62,000 bases of DNA from Lingula anatina (Eukaryota > Brachiopoda > Lingulata > Lingulida > Lingulidae). Location: assembly GCF_001039355.2 (NCBI RefSeq), contig NW_019775617.1:13185-75184 (forward strand). The letters are read 5' to 3'. This document shows, in pieces, positions 22,201 through 35,900 of this stretch. The notes under the pieces were generated by a model. The model made no database searches. It was not told where the DNA came from and was given only the letters and a program-made list of their open reading frames with translations. A program made the position numbers and the translations under genes. Within the stretch, counting starts at the first letter, position 1. The number at the start of each line of letters is the position of its first letter.

Positions 22201-25200
22201 TAGTAACATCTCAGTGTAGGTCAAATACTAAGAAGGATATTTATGACCATTTGAAGATAAAACCCTTCAAAATAGAGTAAATTGTCAAAGGGTTTAGGTC
22301 AGAAAATTGCTACAGCATTTAGTGCTGATATAAAAAGGGACTGATCCTGTAATATGTCACTAAAAGGAAATAAAAGCCAGCAGTCGAAGGAAATACAACC
22401 GGAATCATATTAATTGATTGTTCACTTATATACAACCTGAAAGCATGGCTATATTTTGATGTCCTTCAAGTTAAATACATAGATTTACAATTGCACATCC
22501 ACAGTCATATTCTTTTGTACTGAATATTCCACATGTAGTACAGAGGTGTTGTGCAGCATAATCCAGGTGAAAATGTATGTGTTTCACCCTGAATTTCATA
22601 ACTTGATATTAGAGCCTTATCAGCATTTGTGTGACACTAAATATTTAAGTCACAGTGAATTGGTTTTGATCTTAATACCCTTTCAATTTCTGTCTGACCC
22701 TGACCCTGAGAGTTTTAGAGTGTTGGGACCACTTTCTTAAAGTCCTATGGATAACTGTGATATTTGAGTTTCTTGTATATCCATTTCTTGTATATATATC
22801 CATGGTTTTATCTTGGTGACCAAGCCAAGTCGTTCATAATGGGTGGAGTTTCCTGTAGGCTGGTCAGTTCATCAAGACAAGAATAAGAGTTAATTATAAG
22901 GTTGATAGGACAGGCTTGCAGCAGGTACATGTATGTTTTATCAGTATTTGTTTGCATTGTGATTTATGCACTAGCCTGTATACTGTTGAATAGTATTCTA
23001 GATAACCCGCATTTATGTGTGTCATCTTGAGTTAAGAATTATACCAAAAATTGCACGGTTCTTATTTGATTTGTGTTTATATATGTAATGATTCTGAAGT
23101 CTTTGTATGTACTTGTATTGAATATTTCTGTGGTGTAACTGTAGAAAATAAGTCAGATGCTACACACTTCATCTCATACAGTCTTGTGAAGTGTATGTAT
23201 AAGTTTGTTTTCAAGTAGGTTCATATTCCTTTAGCATTCCATGTTCCTCAGTTTAACAAGAATTAGAGGCAATGATCCAAGTTCTCATATCATTTTTTAT
23301 CACTAAATGATACAATTTGATTTTATCTCCTTTGGATAATATTGCTGAGGGAGCTAAAACTACAACATTTTTTGAATCCAGGTTTAAAACCTCAAAAAAA
23401 AAAAAAAAAAAGGAAAAAAAAAGGAAAAGCATACATGAAAAGAATCAGAAGTTTTCAGTGCTCAGTGATCTGTTAAATACTGTATAAGGTATTATTAGCC
23501 ACCTTTGCTGGTTGTTCGCATGACTCATACTTTATCCTTTATTCTTTGTGTTACTCTTGAAATTTAACACCCATGTTATTAAAAAACAATAACATCAAAC
23601 TTATTTGTTTAAACTATTTTTGTACACATAGCTAGAAAGGTTAAACCCTTTTTGGATATGCCATCCTTTACCTTGGTCACAGCTTCTATTAGTGCAATAG
23701 ACTGTATTAAGAGTGTTATCAGTTTATGGTAAGGTATAGGTTCATTGTCCTATAAAATGAGCAGCCTGATGATTAAAAATCTGGCAAATTACCAGACCAC
23801 AAACTAGAGACCAGACTGTAACTATTGTGATGACCAATCAATATATATTGGATGACCTTTTTTGGCTAACCCCAATTCACTGTTTAAGCCTGGTGTTTCG
23901 TACATGGTAAATATTTGCCAGACAAAAATGTTTGTGTCTTTAAGGGTAAGAACCCTTTACTGAAAAAGACAGATACTCCATATTAAAGTGATATATTTAT
24001 GTAGCATATTGACAACAGCCAAATTAAGGTCCATAGTTTTCTTAGCACCTGTGGTATGTATTGATTTGGTTTTCAAATATCCTTGATGTATTTGTCAATA
24101 GTTGGTATTTGGCTTTAAACTTAGCAAACCATTGATATTGGTAACGGATCTTGTATTTGAACTGCTGGGCCATAAGCCAGGAGAGGTGACATAAGCCATT
24201 TTGTTGTGACCTTGTGACTAAAGGACTTGTGTTGAGGTCAGAATGTTCACAGGGGGTTATCATCTACCTGAGTTATCCATAATCTACTCAGTACATACCA
24301 GGTCCATTAGATATGGTCAGTTTGCTGACCATATGTGATAGGAGGATGGACACTGTGGGTTATAATGGTTAATAGGTCTTTTCACTTCCTGAGTCTTAAT
24401 CATAGGTGTTGTGTTTTTACCATGACATATCCTATCCGGCATTTCTCAAGAACAGAAGTTAATTTTGAATTACACTTGGTTTTTAAAGGTAAGTTTTCAT
24501 TGATGTTCCAGAATCCAGTGCAGTTGGAAATGTTTTTTTTTTTTTGTATTGACTGAGACCAAATCCTTTTGAATTAAATGCTCAGCATCTCTGCAGGTAC
24601 TGAGGAAGGTGATTTTTACTTAGAAATTATACAAATCATCCTACTTTAAAATTTGAGACGAGTTGTTAATAAAGATGATATTAGTTAGGGGCAGCCCAAC
24701 CTTTTGAAGAATATTAACTTTGTAACCGATGTCATGGAAGACCTATTACTTCCCACCAGGCACTTGCAAAATAATTCCAAATCAATCACTGGCGTCTCTT
24801 TCCTTCTCCTGTGTCTGTATTTTCTTCACAGCTAGAAGCACGTTTCTGCAGCAGTGTCATTGATCAAAATCTTCGACTGGCCTGTTTTTGCCTGGAGATA
24901 GTTTGAAGTTATTGATGGAAGGCTGTAATTGGTGCATGTGTTTGTTCCACTGCATGGCCCTGGGGTATTGTGGTTTAAAATAGCAGCATGGGAATATACA
25001 GCATTAGTAGACTAATGGTCTTTGATCAAGAATTTTTTCATTTTTTTCTTTTATTTCTGATATTGTTAAGCTAAAGCTTTTGTATCATGGAATAATTGTG
25101 GAAATGACTTTGAGAGCTTTGTGTGAATAGATTATTTCTAAGAAGGGGAACCTTTTTTGAAAATTTATAGCTGACATGTAGGATTGGCAACCAAGAATGA

Positions 25201-28200
25201 TAATGTTTTTTTTTTTAATTAGCCCAGAGTCCAGACCAAGATACCATATAAGATCATAATTATCTTGAAGACATGCAATTAGTTTATCAGTAGAACAGAA
25301 AAATATTGCAATTGTATCAAGGGAACAAATATTGAGGGAGACATTTTAGCAAGCACAGCAGTAATTTTTTTTATGTATATTTTTTCATTTGGTTCATTAT
25401 TTTCATAAGAAAATAAGTCATTTGGCCAATCAGTGCATTTAAAGGCTTGTTGACTGTTGATATATGTTGTGGTTTTTTAACTTTTGCTGTATAAGGCAAT
25501 AGGAGGGATTCATTTTACACATTATAATGTTTTAGAATGGCAGTTTACAAGTCTTTCAGCAGCCCCTGTGTTTATAGGGAAGGAAGTCCAATCTATATGG
25601 CAGGCAATAACATTAGCTTCTTTTCACTCTCACTCCAAATAACAACACTGGAACACAAAGCAGTTCACTCATAGAGTCTGTGTTGTATTTCAAAACAACA
25701 GCGCTGGTGTTTTGTGTGGCTTTTGTGCCTGCTGTGAACGGTCTGCATTGCACGGAGGCTGATTTGGACTCAACGTTATATTCGCCTTTTGTGCGTGCTC
25801 GATTTCTGTGGCGAGAGCTCCTCAGTAGACTGGGCAAGGCTTCAATAAGGTGAGAGTTGAGTACACAGCAGAGGAGCAAAAGGGGAGCTAGGCCAGCAAC
25901 AGTCCTGTGTGCTCTCCCCCCTCCAGTACAATAACACAACAAAGGCGTTCCATTCAAATGCGGGACTGTTAACTTGTGTGCGTCTGGAGGATCACTGTCT
26001 CCTCAGTCACACGGCACAGAGCAGAGGTGACACCAATGCAAATACTGCACCAGGTAGGTTAGACTAGGCTTGCTGGTTGGAAGTTCATAGGTGCATTATT
26101 ATCCAGATCCTTCCAGCTTCCCTCATGCAGAAATTCACAACCTATAATTTGACCATATGGGTAAAACTCTGATGGTTAAAGATGGCTTGTGATTGTGAAG
26201 GGATAGAGAGGGGTTAAAGTCACCGAGGTAGGTTACCTGCAAGATTGTTAGGTGAGGGGGGATTGTAATATAAATGTGGCTTACTATTTAGGTCAATTGA
26301 CTTTTACCGCATTACATCTAGATGTGTGGTAGGAGTATCTATTGTTGTAAAATTGCATGATATAGTGTTGTATTGTCAACCCACACTATAGATCAGCTGA
26401 GCTCTTGTTGGTGCACAGTGTGAGATAGCATAGCGCAGTGTGTGAAAGTTTTCCCATTAGCTCCCAGAGCTAGACAAGCCCAGGCTAGGTGCCAGTGTTA
26501 AAGAAGAATAATTTACACCTGGGCATATATATGCACTAAATACTGGGGGAAAAACGGTGCGAAAAATTGAGAAAACTATATGATTACATTCCCACTTGAC
26601 TTGTTTTATGGCTAGACCACTATGTCCACCTGTGGCTGTAGTGTTTACTGGTCAATATTGACCGTTTTTAAGACATTTGTTACAACCTTCTAAATTGTCA
26701 TTTCATCTGCATTAATCATGACATCTGCTGTAGTTTTTAGATTGGAAAGCAATATATATTTAATGATCAGAACAGTAATTTAGGTTTTACAAAGAAAAAT
26801 GTTCAGCCTAGATCTATACATAATAGACCGTTCTCCAGTTCAATAGCTATGTGTGTATGTCAGCATATGAACTCAATAAATTATGGACCTCCATTTTCTT
26901 ACATTGCTGTAGTATTATATATAAGAGGAAAGATTTCCTGCTGACTGGAGATTTCATTTCCACTGTGTTAGATAAAATCTAGAGACAGCTCAGAAGAAGA
27001 GTTTCCCCTATCAAAGATAGTCACCGATTCAGGGACAATGTGGATGGGTGGATTTTAATTAATCACATTAGAATGAAACAAAGACATTGATTAAAGGTGA
27101 CTACAGAGCTTGGAATGTATTTTGAGCTTTTAACTTGGGTATTAAGTTGGTAACATAGCCTAGCCTCTGTACAATTTAAAATCTGTGGTCCAGGTGGACA
27201 TTTCATAGGTGAACATCATTATGATGATAGAGCAGGTAATTTTCTCTGTGGAGTCTTCTCCACATTTATACAAGTAAAAAGAGATCAATCTTTGTATAAT
27301 ACCCAGCTGTGTAATAAGCATTATATTATTGTCAATTTATTAAACATGTGGTTTTTCTATCCATTAATTACTATACAAGGTGGTGCCAGGTAAGAAACAT
27401 AGTAATTATTAAAAATGGTTGCACAAGTGTAGATAAAAGTGCATGCACATATGCAGATATTTTAAACTGTTTCGGACATCATTGGTCATTGAATAAGCAA
27501 GCTGAAGCATTTGTGAATGTATGTCCGTAAATATAAGTGTGAGCGATTGAGAAATGGAGCTTTCCCAGCTAGAGAAGATAAGTGACTCAGTCCATGATGT
27601 GTCTTTAATGGGGCATGGCCACTTAAGACCAGGTTGATGCCTATTTAGAATAACATTGATTTTACCTTTTCTGATAATTTGCTTAGGAACCAGAGAAGAG
27701 TTGCTGAAACGAACCAGCTCTGATAACTCAGCTGCATGTTATTGTTGTTTGTCTGTGTCAGAAGCAATTCCAGGGAATAGGTGGTAGAAGAAATATGATA
27801 TGTGTCCTATACTTTTCAGAAGGATCATCTTTTCTGCCAGGGATATTGAACCTGACAATTTGATAAGGTGGAAGGTGGTGTAGTTCGGAGAGGTTGGCCA
27901 TCTCTAGTTGAATTAGGCTACAAATCTGAGGCAGGATTGAATTTTGAGGTTTGCTTTTTTTTTTTTTTTTTGGTGGGCAAATTGACAGCCAGGCATGCTA
28001 AGATCAAAAATATATTTTTGTTTTCTTCTTACTTGTGTTTGAATTGTAGACATACTATAAAAAATCCACTTAGTTGTTGAATGGATTTGAACAACAAACA
28101 AACTTTAAATCTGAATGAACAACCATAATAAGAAGCTAACTTATTACATTTTCTTTTGTCTTTTCCTCCTTGCTTGTCCTGGATTATTTTTTTTTTCTTT

Positions 28201-31045
28201 GCTGTCACATTATTTATGATACATAGCTCGGAATATGTGTGTTGTTGCAGTGTGCCACTGCCTTCCCACGGAGAAAATGCTTCCTCTCAGGAGACGCATA
28301 CATTGTAGATATACTAAAAGATAATCAATTGTGGGAAATCAAGTTAAAAAATGAAAGCTGTCAGTGTTACTCACATCTGTGGCTGGTCGTGATGTGCAAT
28401 ACAGTAGGCACATATTGGATGATCCAGGCTGCTTGCAAGGGGATTTAGTATAAGGAGTCTGTTGTGTTGCCACAAGAGTGATGTGAAGAGAGGAACACAC
28501 CCATGTTTTTAACACCAGTACCAGATGGTCAGCTTTAAAACATGCAACAGAGAAGTAGATCAGTGTGAAGCAATACAGTATATAAGCCATTTAAAAGAAT
28601 TTTGATGAGATTGTATAAAAAAAGGTGCGTGGCGTTTTTATCCTTTTTCTTCTTAATCATTTTCAAGTACGGCAAGACCTGTCTGAAGGGTTGTATGAAT
28701 TAATTGTATCTTTAGATTACTCTAAACCCTTGAGATAAACAGAGTGAAAAAGAGGCAGTTGACAATACAGTTATATGTATTTCCAGTGGTTTACCTCAAA
28801 CTCCCATTTATCATGAATGCTGCATTCTTCTGTCAGTATAAAACTATAATGTCTGTATCAGTGCTATTAAGTGGTTTAAAAGATTGCTTCCAGGATTGTT
28901 TGACGGGAAATAATGATACAAAGAGTTTAAAAAAGTCAGCAAGTTTCTGATGATATAAATAACCAAGTGCAGTGTTGCAAATGAGTGAAGGAGAAAAATG
29001 AATTGCTTTGATGTTCTGGGAATGGAAGAGTCTTTATGGTATTGGAGGTTGTTAAAAGAAAATACCATGGAGAGTTGAAACATTTGTGGATTTGAGATTG
29101 ATTTAAAATAAGGTGCATTTTATGCAGTGGTGTATCTAAACTATGATTCTCAAATGTAGACCTTGAGAGAGAGATCCTGAACACTCTCATACTTCTGTGT
29201 AAAAAAGATCTTAAAATGTTTTATTGGTCTGAAAAGGAAACATTCTGAAAGTTCAGGTATGTCCACTGAAAGTATTAGTTTCCTGGCAGTAAGTACATGC
29301 TGACTGAGATGGGCATGCTGAGCAGACAGACTGGAGGTCCATTTACTCACAGTGATTGGAATATATCAAAATGAAATACTGTTAAGCAGCATAAAAAAAG
29401 ACTGCATAGTTATTGCTCTTTATGATTATCATGAAATGTCATGTGGTTATTCAAAAATGATATGATATCAAAAGGTAAATAGATGAGGCATGTGCAAAGC
29501 GTTACCTGTTAAGAGTCTTGTTAGAGAAACAACCTGGATCACAAGCAGTCTTTAGTATGGTGTCTAAACCATACTTAATATAACTAGATTAAAGGAACAA
29601 GGTGTTCCCCAAATGTCAGGAGTATAATCAGGAGCATCTGTTCCCTATGTGTGTTTGTATACAAACTGCCAAGACTTCAGTGTGTTAGCTTATACTGTCT
29701 TATAATAAGTATCTGTCTGACATACAGCCTAGTCTCTTACCCCAGGTGGCCATGGGATGGGGATGTTACTAAGGGTGGGGGAGCTCCACGCTTATCTTGT
29801 TTACCTTCTACTTTCAAATGCCAGATGGCCTGGTTATGATTGGATAAATTATGAGGATAAGAGACGTTATATATAAATACATATATGATAAAATTGATTG
29901 GACTTGTAAACAAATGTTTATGTAAAATTTTTATTATTACTTGAATTTACTTCAATGTGGCTACTTTACCTTCTGAAAGAAATTGGATTGTGTGTGTGTG
30001 TGTATGTGTGTGTGCACGTGCAAGTGTGTAAACATGCCATTGCACGCATGTGTATGTGCAGGCTTTTTATTATTCAAATATGTGCATGTCTTTGTTTGTT
30101 GTTGCCCCTGTTTGTTGTTGCCCTTTGGAGAGAAAAGTTCTCAAAATCTCAAACTAATGTCTTGTCTCATTTTCTTTGGTGCTTTAATCATCACCTCCAT
30201 TTATTTTCACTTCCATTTCCTTTAAATAGATATTACTTTTTTTGCCCCCCAAAAAAAAGGAAGTGTAAAAAAGAACAGACATTTGTGTGCTAAGATTACA
30301 TTTATGTGTCTGCACATCCCAGTTTCATCTTTGACCTCCATCTGTAACCTTAGGCTCATATTACACTTAAAAGTCGGGAATATTCATAAAACAGCATTGC
30401 ATGTTCACTGAGATTGCTTAGTCTGTTTTTATGCATCCTTAGGGGAAAATGCATCACTGATCCTTCAAGGGTTAATAGTCTCATTTTCATTGCTGGAAAG
30501 CCCTCTTGCCAATGCATGCGGCTTTTGTCTAATGCTAATTTTAAAAAATACAGCAGTCTGGCCTTTTTTTCCTCAATATCATTTACTTGCCTTTATCTTT
30601 GAACTTGATCTTCAGCAGCTGTGTATTCATAATTCATCCATAAATGATACTATTAATGTAGTTAATATTCAATAGCTTCTGTTGGTTGGCTGTTATACTT
30701 CCTATGATATTTGCACGGAAGGTTAATTATGGGCTTTGTTCGTTATTTTCCCAGTTGTAATACCAAGATTCTATGTGAACAGATGATGCATTTTGTAGTT
30801 TAGTTGCTTCTATTCTCGTTCCAGTTTCTCTACAGTAGAACAGATAGGTGGAGTCTGCCTGCTATAAATCTGGTTCTATAATCTGGGATATTGCACATGT
30901 GACTGTGATCTTACAAGTATCTGTATTCAAAAGTCCACTAATGGGAGAAAAGAGCTTAATGAATTGTAAATACTAATCTTAGTAATATACCTGAGATCTT
31001 CTGCATGTGTCTTGTTCTATATTATGTAACTTTCTATATTTTCAG
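19233..31045 (+). other. Long presumed 5'UTR intron of SIPA1L, no gene seen
   Basis: About 11.8 kb of AT-rich sequence with homopolymers and short simple repeats, including a TG-rich stretch at 29990-30020. No spliceable coding exon with family similarity was found on either strand. The one richer patch is 25560-26060, listed separately. Confidence 0.5.
25560..26055 (+). promoter_or_regulatory. GC-richer patch, possible alternative first exon
   Basis: Stands out from its AT-rich surroundings with more CpG and two plus-strand donor-like sites, AATAAG|GTGAGAG at about 25849 and CACCAG|GTAGGT at about 26054. This would fit an alternative SIPA1L promoter and first exon. A 114-codon minus-strand open frame here has no recognisable similarity. 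Confidence 0.25.
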
Positions 31046-31353
31046 ACTGTTTCCTAAAATGAAGAAGAGGATTGGCTTGCCTGCTTTCTTGGTTATGCTC
31101 TAATTGGAGAACATGCTACATACATGGACTACTAGTACATGAGTTTAGAAGGATACCTTTGGTTCAGACAGAAAAAAGGGAAAAAAATGTAGAAAAAGAG
31201 AAGGTTGGAAAGATGGATGGATTTTTATTCTGCCATTTGTTGTTATACAGATTTTAATTCAAGAAGGTAGCAACAGCTGAGAAGCCCTTTTAGTGAATAT
31301 TAAAAAAGGAAAAAAAAACAACTCTTGTACAATCGTGTTACTTGATTTTAACC
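31046..31353 (+). other. SIPA1L 5'UTR segment with upstream ORFs
   Basis: Begins after the acceptor CTATATTTTCAG. It carries several upstream ATGs: 31059-31103 encodes a 14-residue uORF (MKKRIGLPAFLVML), and others end within a few codons. An in-frame stop at 31294 fixes 31354 as the first possible AUG of the main frame. Confidence 0.55.
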
Positions 31354-32947
31354 ATGGCCACTGAAAGCCAATTTTCACGAAATACTTCTGAACGAAGTAG
31401 TCAGCATATCCTGGGCTCTAACAAACGCCCAGACCCAGTGTTGGATTCGATAAGACAGAGAGCTTACCAGGGGGGAGGGGGTGGTATTGTGGGAGGGGTA
31501 GACTTCTACCCTCGCTCAGTGGGATCCCACAACACCTCTGGCGAAAGCAGTGCCAGCTCCACAGGTGAGAACCCCATACATTCATATAACAGGATGAATG
31601 GTACAGCTCATGATGATAGGCATCACATCCAAGACTCTTATAACACTGGCCCAGACACATTCCAGAGAGCTAAGGCAATAAGACCTGGGGTGTTGGACCA
31701 TAGAAATTCATACAATGAAAAAATCCTGGCTAGTTATCATGGCCAAGGATTGTCGTTTCCTGGCCAGGTGAATGTAGGGGTAACCAGGCAGAAGCCTCTC
31801 CTTCAGCAGCATCACCAGGAACACAGCAGTCCTCACCGTATTAGCTATCATAGTGTGTCTGGGAATTCCTCTCTCAGTGGTACTTTATATAGAAGTAACA
31901 GCAGCCTGGATATAGACCAGGTAGATTATTCAGACCACCATCGCACAGGAGGGCACCATCAGAGTGCACTGAGAAGGAATTATGGGAGTGCAAATTCTCT
32001 AGACATTGTTGATGCAGGGAATGAGAGCTTCTTTGAAATGTTGAGTTCTTTTAGGCCTGAAAATTTTGATCAGAGGGCACCTGCACCTCCACAGATTCAT
32101 GAGGTGCTAAGGGGTAAGTTGGATTTGACTACTCCCACTAAACAATTGTCTCAACAGCAACAACAGCAACAGCACCCTGGGGGAGCATCTTCCTCTAAGG
32201 TGGCTAATGGTTCAGTCCCAGTGGATCAGAAATCCCCAGAGAGGGCACAGAGTCCTACAGGGAAACTCCCTGCAGCCAGAAGTGTCACCAAAGAGAGAAA
32301 GCCAAGGGCAAAGTCTGTGTCAGGAGACGGAGCGGGACTATTTAGAAAGTTAAGAGGTACAAAAACCGATGTCGCCGAAACTGTAAGCAAGACTTCAGAC
32401 TCTTCATCAGAGCTTGAGTATAGTACAGAGGAATACTTACGACGCAAAGCCTTGACGCATTATGACTGTCAGAGCGTTGGAGTTAATTTCGTTGAAGTGG
32501 TAAGGAGGAGGAATTCAATACGCAAAAGACGCAATACGACAACTGGGGCATCTGCTGCCTCTGCTCAGCGCCAGAACAAGGAGAAAGAAAATGGTGGCGA
32601 TAAATCTGAAGAATCAGACAATGATGATTCTGATGATGGGGATGGACGGAGCAATGAACTGGTGCTTAGCTGCTCCTTCTTTCGCAATGAATTAGGTGGG
32701 GAGGAAGAGCGCATGATAAGCTTGACGCAGAGCACGGCACAAAGACGCGTCCAGCAGCTGCTAGGCAATCGCAATGTTAACTCCCATATGATGATGCGTC
32801 CCCCAGCCTGTAGTGGGATGGCCATTTTGGATGTTTCTAAGTTACCTGATGGTGAAACTGAACCATCAATCATGGCACACCGAGGATATATAATCGAACA
32901 TTTAGACCATGGTGCTTTCTATTATAGAAACTTCTTCTATAACCAAG
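31354..32947 (+). CDS. SIPA1L: SIPA1L coding exon 1
   Basis: Residues 1-531. Low-complexity N-terminus (Gly run, His/Gln clusters, Q run), then [37 protein letters not shown] and an acidic Asp/Ser stretch. It ends [20 protein letters not shown]. Donor CAAG|GTAAGT, phase 1. Confidence 0.94.
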
Positions 32948-35900
32948 GTAAGTGTATTATTAGAAACTAAACCTCTCAGTTCCTTAATGTGGTCTTTGTG
33001 TCATTTTTTCTTCCTTGCTTTTATTGTTTTGTTGTTGTTGTTGTTTTTACATCCGCGTAGATAAGATGCCATGACATTGCATTAAGTTAGACTAAACTGT
33101 GTAGAGATGTACATTGAGAAACTTTTGTACATATATACTTATAGCATGGGTTTGAGCAATCCTTTGCATCTGCTTGATTCTATACTGTCACAAGACTGAG
33201 TGATGCTAAGTTCTAGTAATTCATGATAATGCTATTCACAAAATATGACCATCTTGCCATATAACCTCAACAAAGGTGGTTACGTTTTTGCCCTTGTTGG
33301 CAAACAACCTAGGTTTAAAAAATTATGGATGGATTTTGATAAAATTTTCAGTAGAGGTCAGAAATAAGCTAACATATAATTGGTTAGATTTTGGTGGGGA
33401 TCATTTAATTAATTAATAAAAATGAGAATAGGTGGAGGTGTGCACTTTGGATGCTTTTCTGGCTATAGAATTTTCTAACATGTGTCTGATAATTTGCATC
33501 CAGACACCTTGGAGATTTCACATTAACTAGCTTGCCAAATCTTAGTAGGGACTAAAAATAAAAGACATTTAATGTTTCTTCCTTGAATTCTAGATGGTTA
33601 GTCAAAAATTGATTTTGCTTCAGCAAAATTATTCTAAAGTGAGTACATCAAAGATCCCTTCCTGACATGTTTATTCCTGCAAGCTTTTAATATGCTGATG
33701 CCAAATATGATCTGTGCTTACAGTCAAGGTTTCATGTCAGTATTTTTATCAGACTTAATGATGCACAAGGGTTTGCTGCTTAGCATTTCATCAAGATCTC
33801 TCTTAACAGGAAGAAAATTTAAGAGGCACCGCACAGTGTGAAATGTTCTCTCAAGTATTTCAATTTTGAAGCATTTCCAAGAGTTATGATATGAATACAC
33901 TGTTGCTTCATTGATAAATATCATGCTGGTTTTAGGTTTTCCAAGATTTTTTTTCCTTACATGAAAGTCCATAAATGGAAGTATATTAAGTGATATAAGA
34001 CATTATAGAGGTGCTTAGGATATATGGAAACTAAATGAGAAATACATGTACGTACAGAATGTATGTCTGAAGCTGCAGGAAAGATAGGCAAAAAGATAAG
34101 TTTTAACTGCCTGACATTCAACATAAGCCCCCCCCCCTCCCCCCAATGCATTGTCAATAACAAAAACAGATATTGTAATGTTATACCCAGAGCAATACAG
34201 TATATATCAGTTGTTTATATGAAATGACCATCTTAACTAGTAAATGTCCTTTAGTGTCAGACAGAAAAGAATACATTTGCAGTCATATGTCAAGATGTCG
34301 ACCCAGTGTTCAGGTGGTAAAGATAAGACTTGAATTAAAGATCCTGGGAAGTAACTTGTATTAAGGCATAGCTGAGCCTGTTTACAAGCTGGGAAGCTAA
34401 CCCAATAGACATGATCTTTTTTTAATGTGATGGGATATAAAAAAGAACCTATTGGAGATTACTGAGCCTGACAAAGGATCTAAAAAACCTTACACAGGTG
34501 GTATACACACTGACAGAGCATGTTAAATTCTAAAGCAGTAAGTCTGCTTTGATACAAATGAGATCTTAATGAGAAAACAAAATGATTTCATTATTAGTAT
34601 AGATCTAAATCAACTGAAATGAGTCTTCATCTTTTGGGATATTAAAAAAATACTGATGACTTATTTGGTATTATTTCTGTGCTACATATTAAAATGCGGG
34701 CAAATTATGTCAGGTAACTCTCAGTTAATGTAAGGCCACAACCAGGTACAGTGAAATATTGCAAAGGATATATTTACATGCTAGGTAACCAAGTACAGTT
34801 CCTATACTCACAATAATAATTTGATAATGCCAAAGAGGAAGGATAAATGAAAAAAATGAAAAGAAGAGGCAGATAGTATATAGTAATTGGCAGCTCACGA
34901 ACTGCGATCCATTACGTGGGAAGTGACTCTGTTGCCCCATTACCTTATCCATAATCAAACCTTAGATCATAAAATGAACAAAAATTTGTTATATGAATAT
35001 AAAGTCTTAGCTAGTGATAAAAAACTCTTATTATAAAGACTGTACGAAAGTCATTCTGGTATGACCTGCACTAAGACTTGTTGGTTTTGAATACTAACAT
35101 ATGCATTGCATTTTAGGAAGGGCAATCAAAACTTAGGTAAATAAATTTCTTCCGCTGGTCAGGTGTTATTGATTAACCTGTATTAGAAGAAGATGCCATG
35201 AGCAGTGCCATAACATTGATCCCCACAAAGGCATACCTTTGCTAAGTTATGTCATGCCCTTGTGCACTGCAGGGCTGGTTTACCTGGGGTTTGCTGTTTT
35301 AAACTGCCTCAGTGGGTGGTGATTTGTGTGTCTTGGAAAGTACGAGAACAGTGGGCAATCAGTATGGAACACCTATCTGACATGGTAAACATCCACACAC
35401 ACACACACTCATTCACCCCTAACCACTTATTGTGCCTGGCCATTGTACAGGTGAGATATTAAGTCCAGTAAAACCACAAGTGCTTGAGATAGAGAAAGCT
35501 CTCAAGCTCTATTTAATGACTGACAACTGGGAAGTCTATTTCTTCCTACATGCAAAAGTTATAGATATACTTGTTCAAAATTCTATGAGTTATTTGGATG
35601 TGATGGCGTAAAGATTGCACGTTGTCAGCATTTCTTTTGTTGTGAGAGATTCATGGATGAGATTGTTATGATAGTATTGAAATAATAAAAAACAGATTTC
35701 ACACCTTTGTGGTGAAGTATTCACTGACCCACCTGCCTGATTACACCTTGAAATTGCACTCACTGGTAAAATTACTATCAGAGGTCTCTAGAGCATAGTC
35801 TACACTATACACTATCCTTTAGACTGATTTAATGTTAGATGTGTTCAGCTCTAAATGTATATTGCATATCAAGTTTATTTAGAGGGACCAAATTGTCCAT

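Noticed and set aside
24312-24333. Short palindrome TATGGTCAG/CTGACCATA
   Set aside because: Nine-base arms are expected by chance in a window this size, and nothing around it suggests function.
25613-25957. 114-codon minus-strand frame with a leucine-rich stretch that looks like a signal peptide
   Set aside because: No recognisable domain, and the local GC rise explains the long open frame. More likely an untranslated exon or promoter on the plus strand.
31342-31353. Upstream TTG as an extended SIPA1L start
   Set aside because: TTG is not a normal animal start; ATG at 31354 has a strong context and follows an in-frame stop at 31294.
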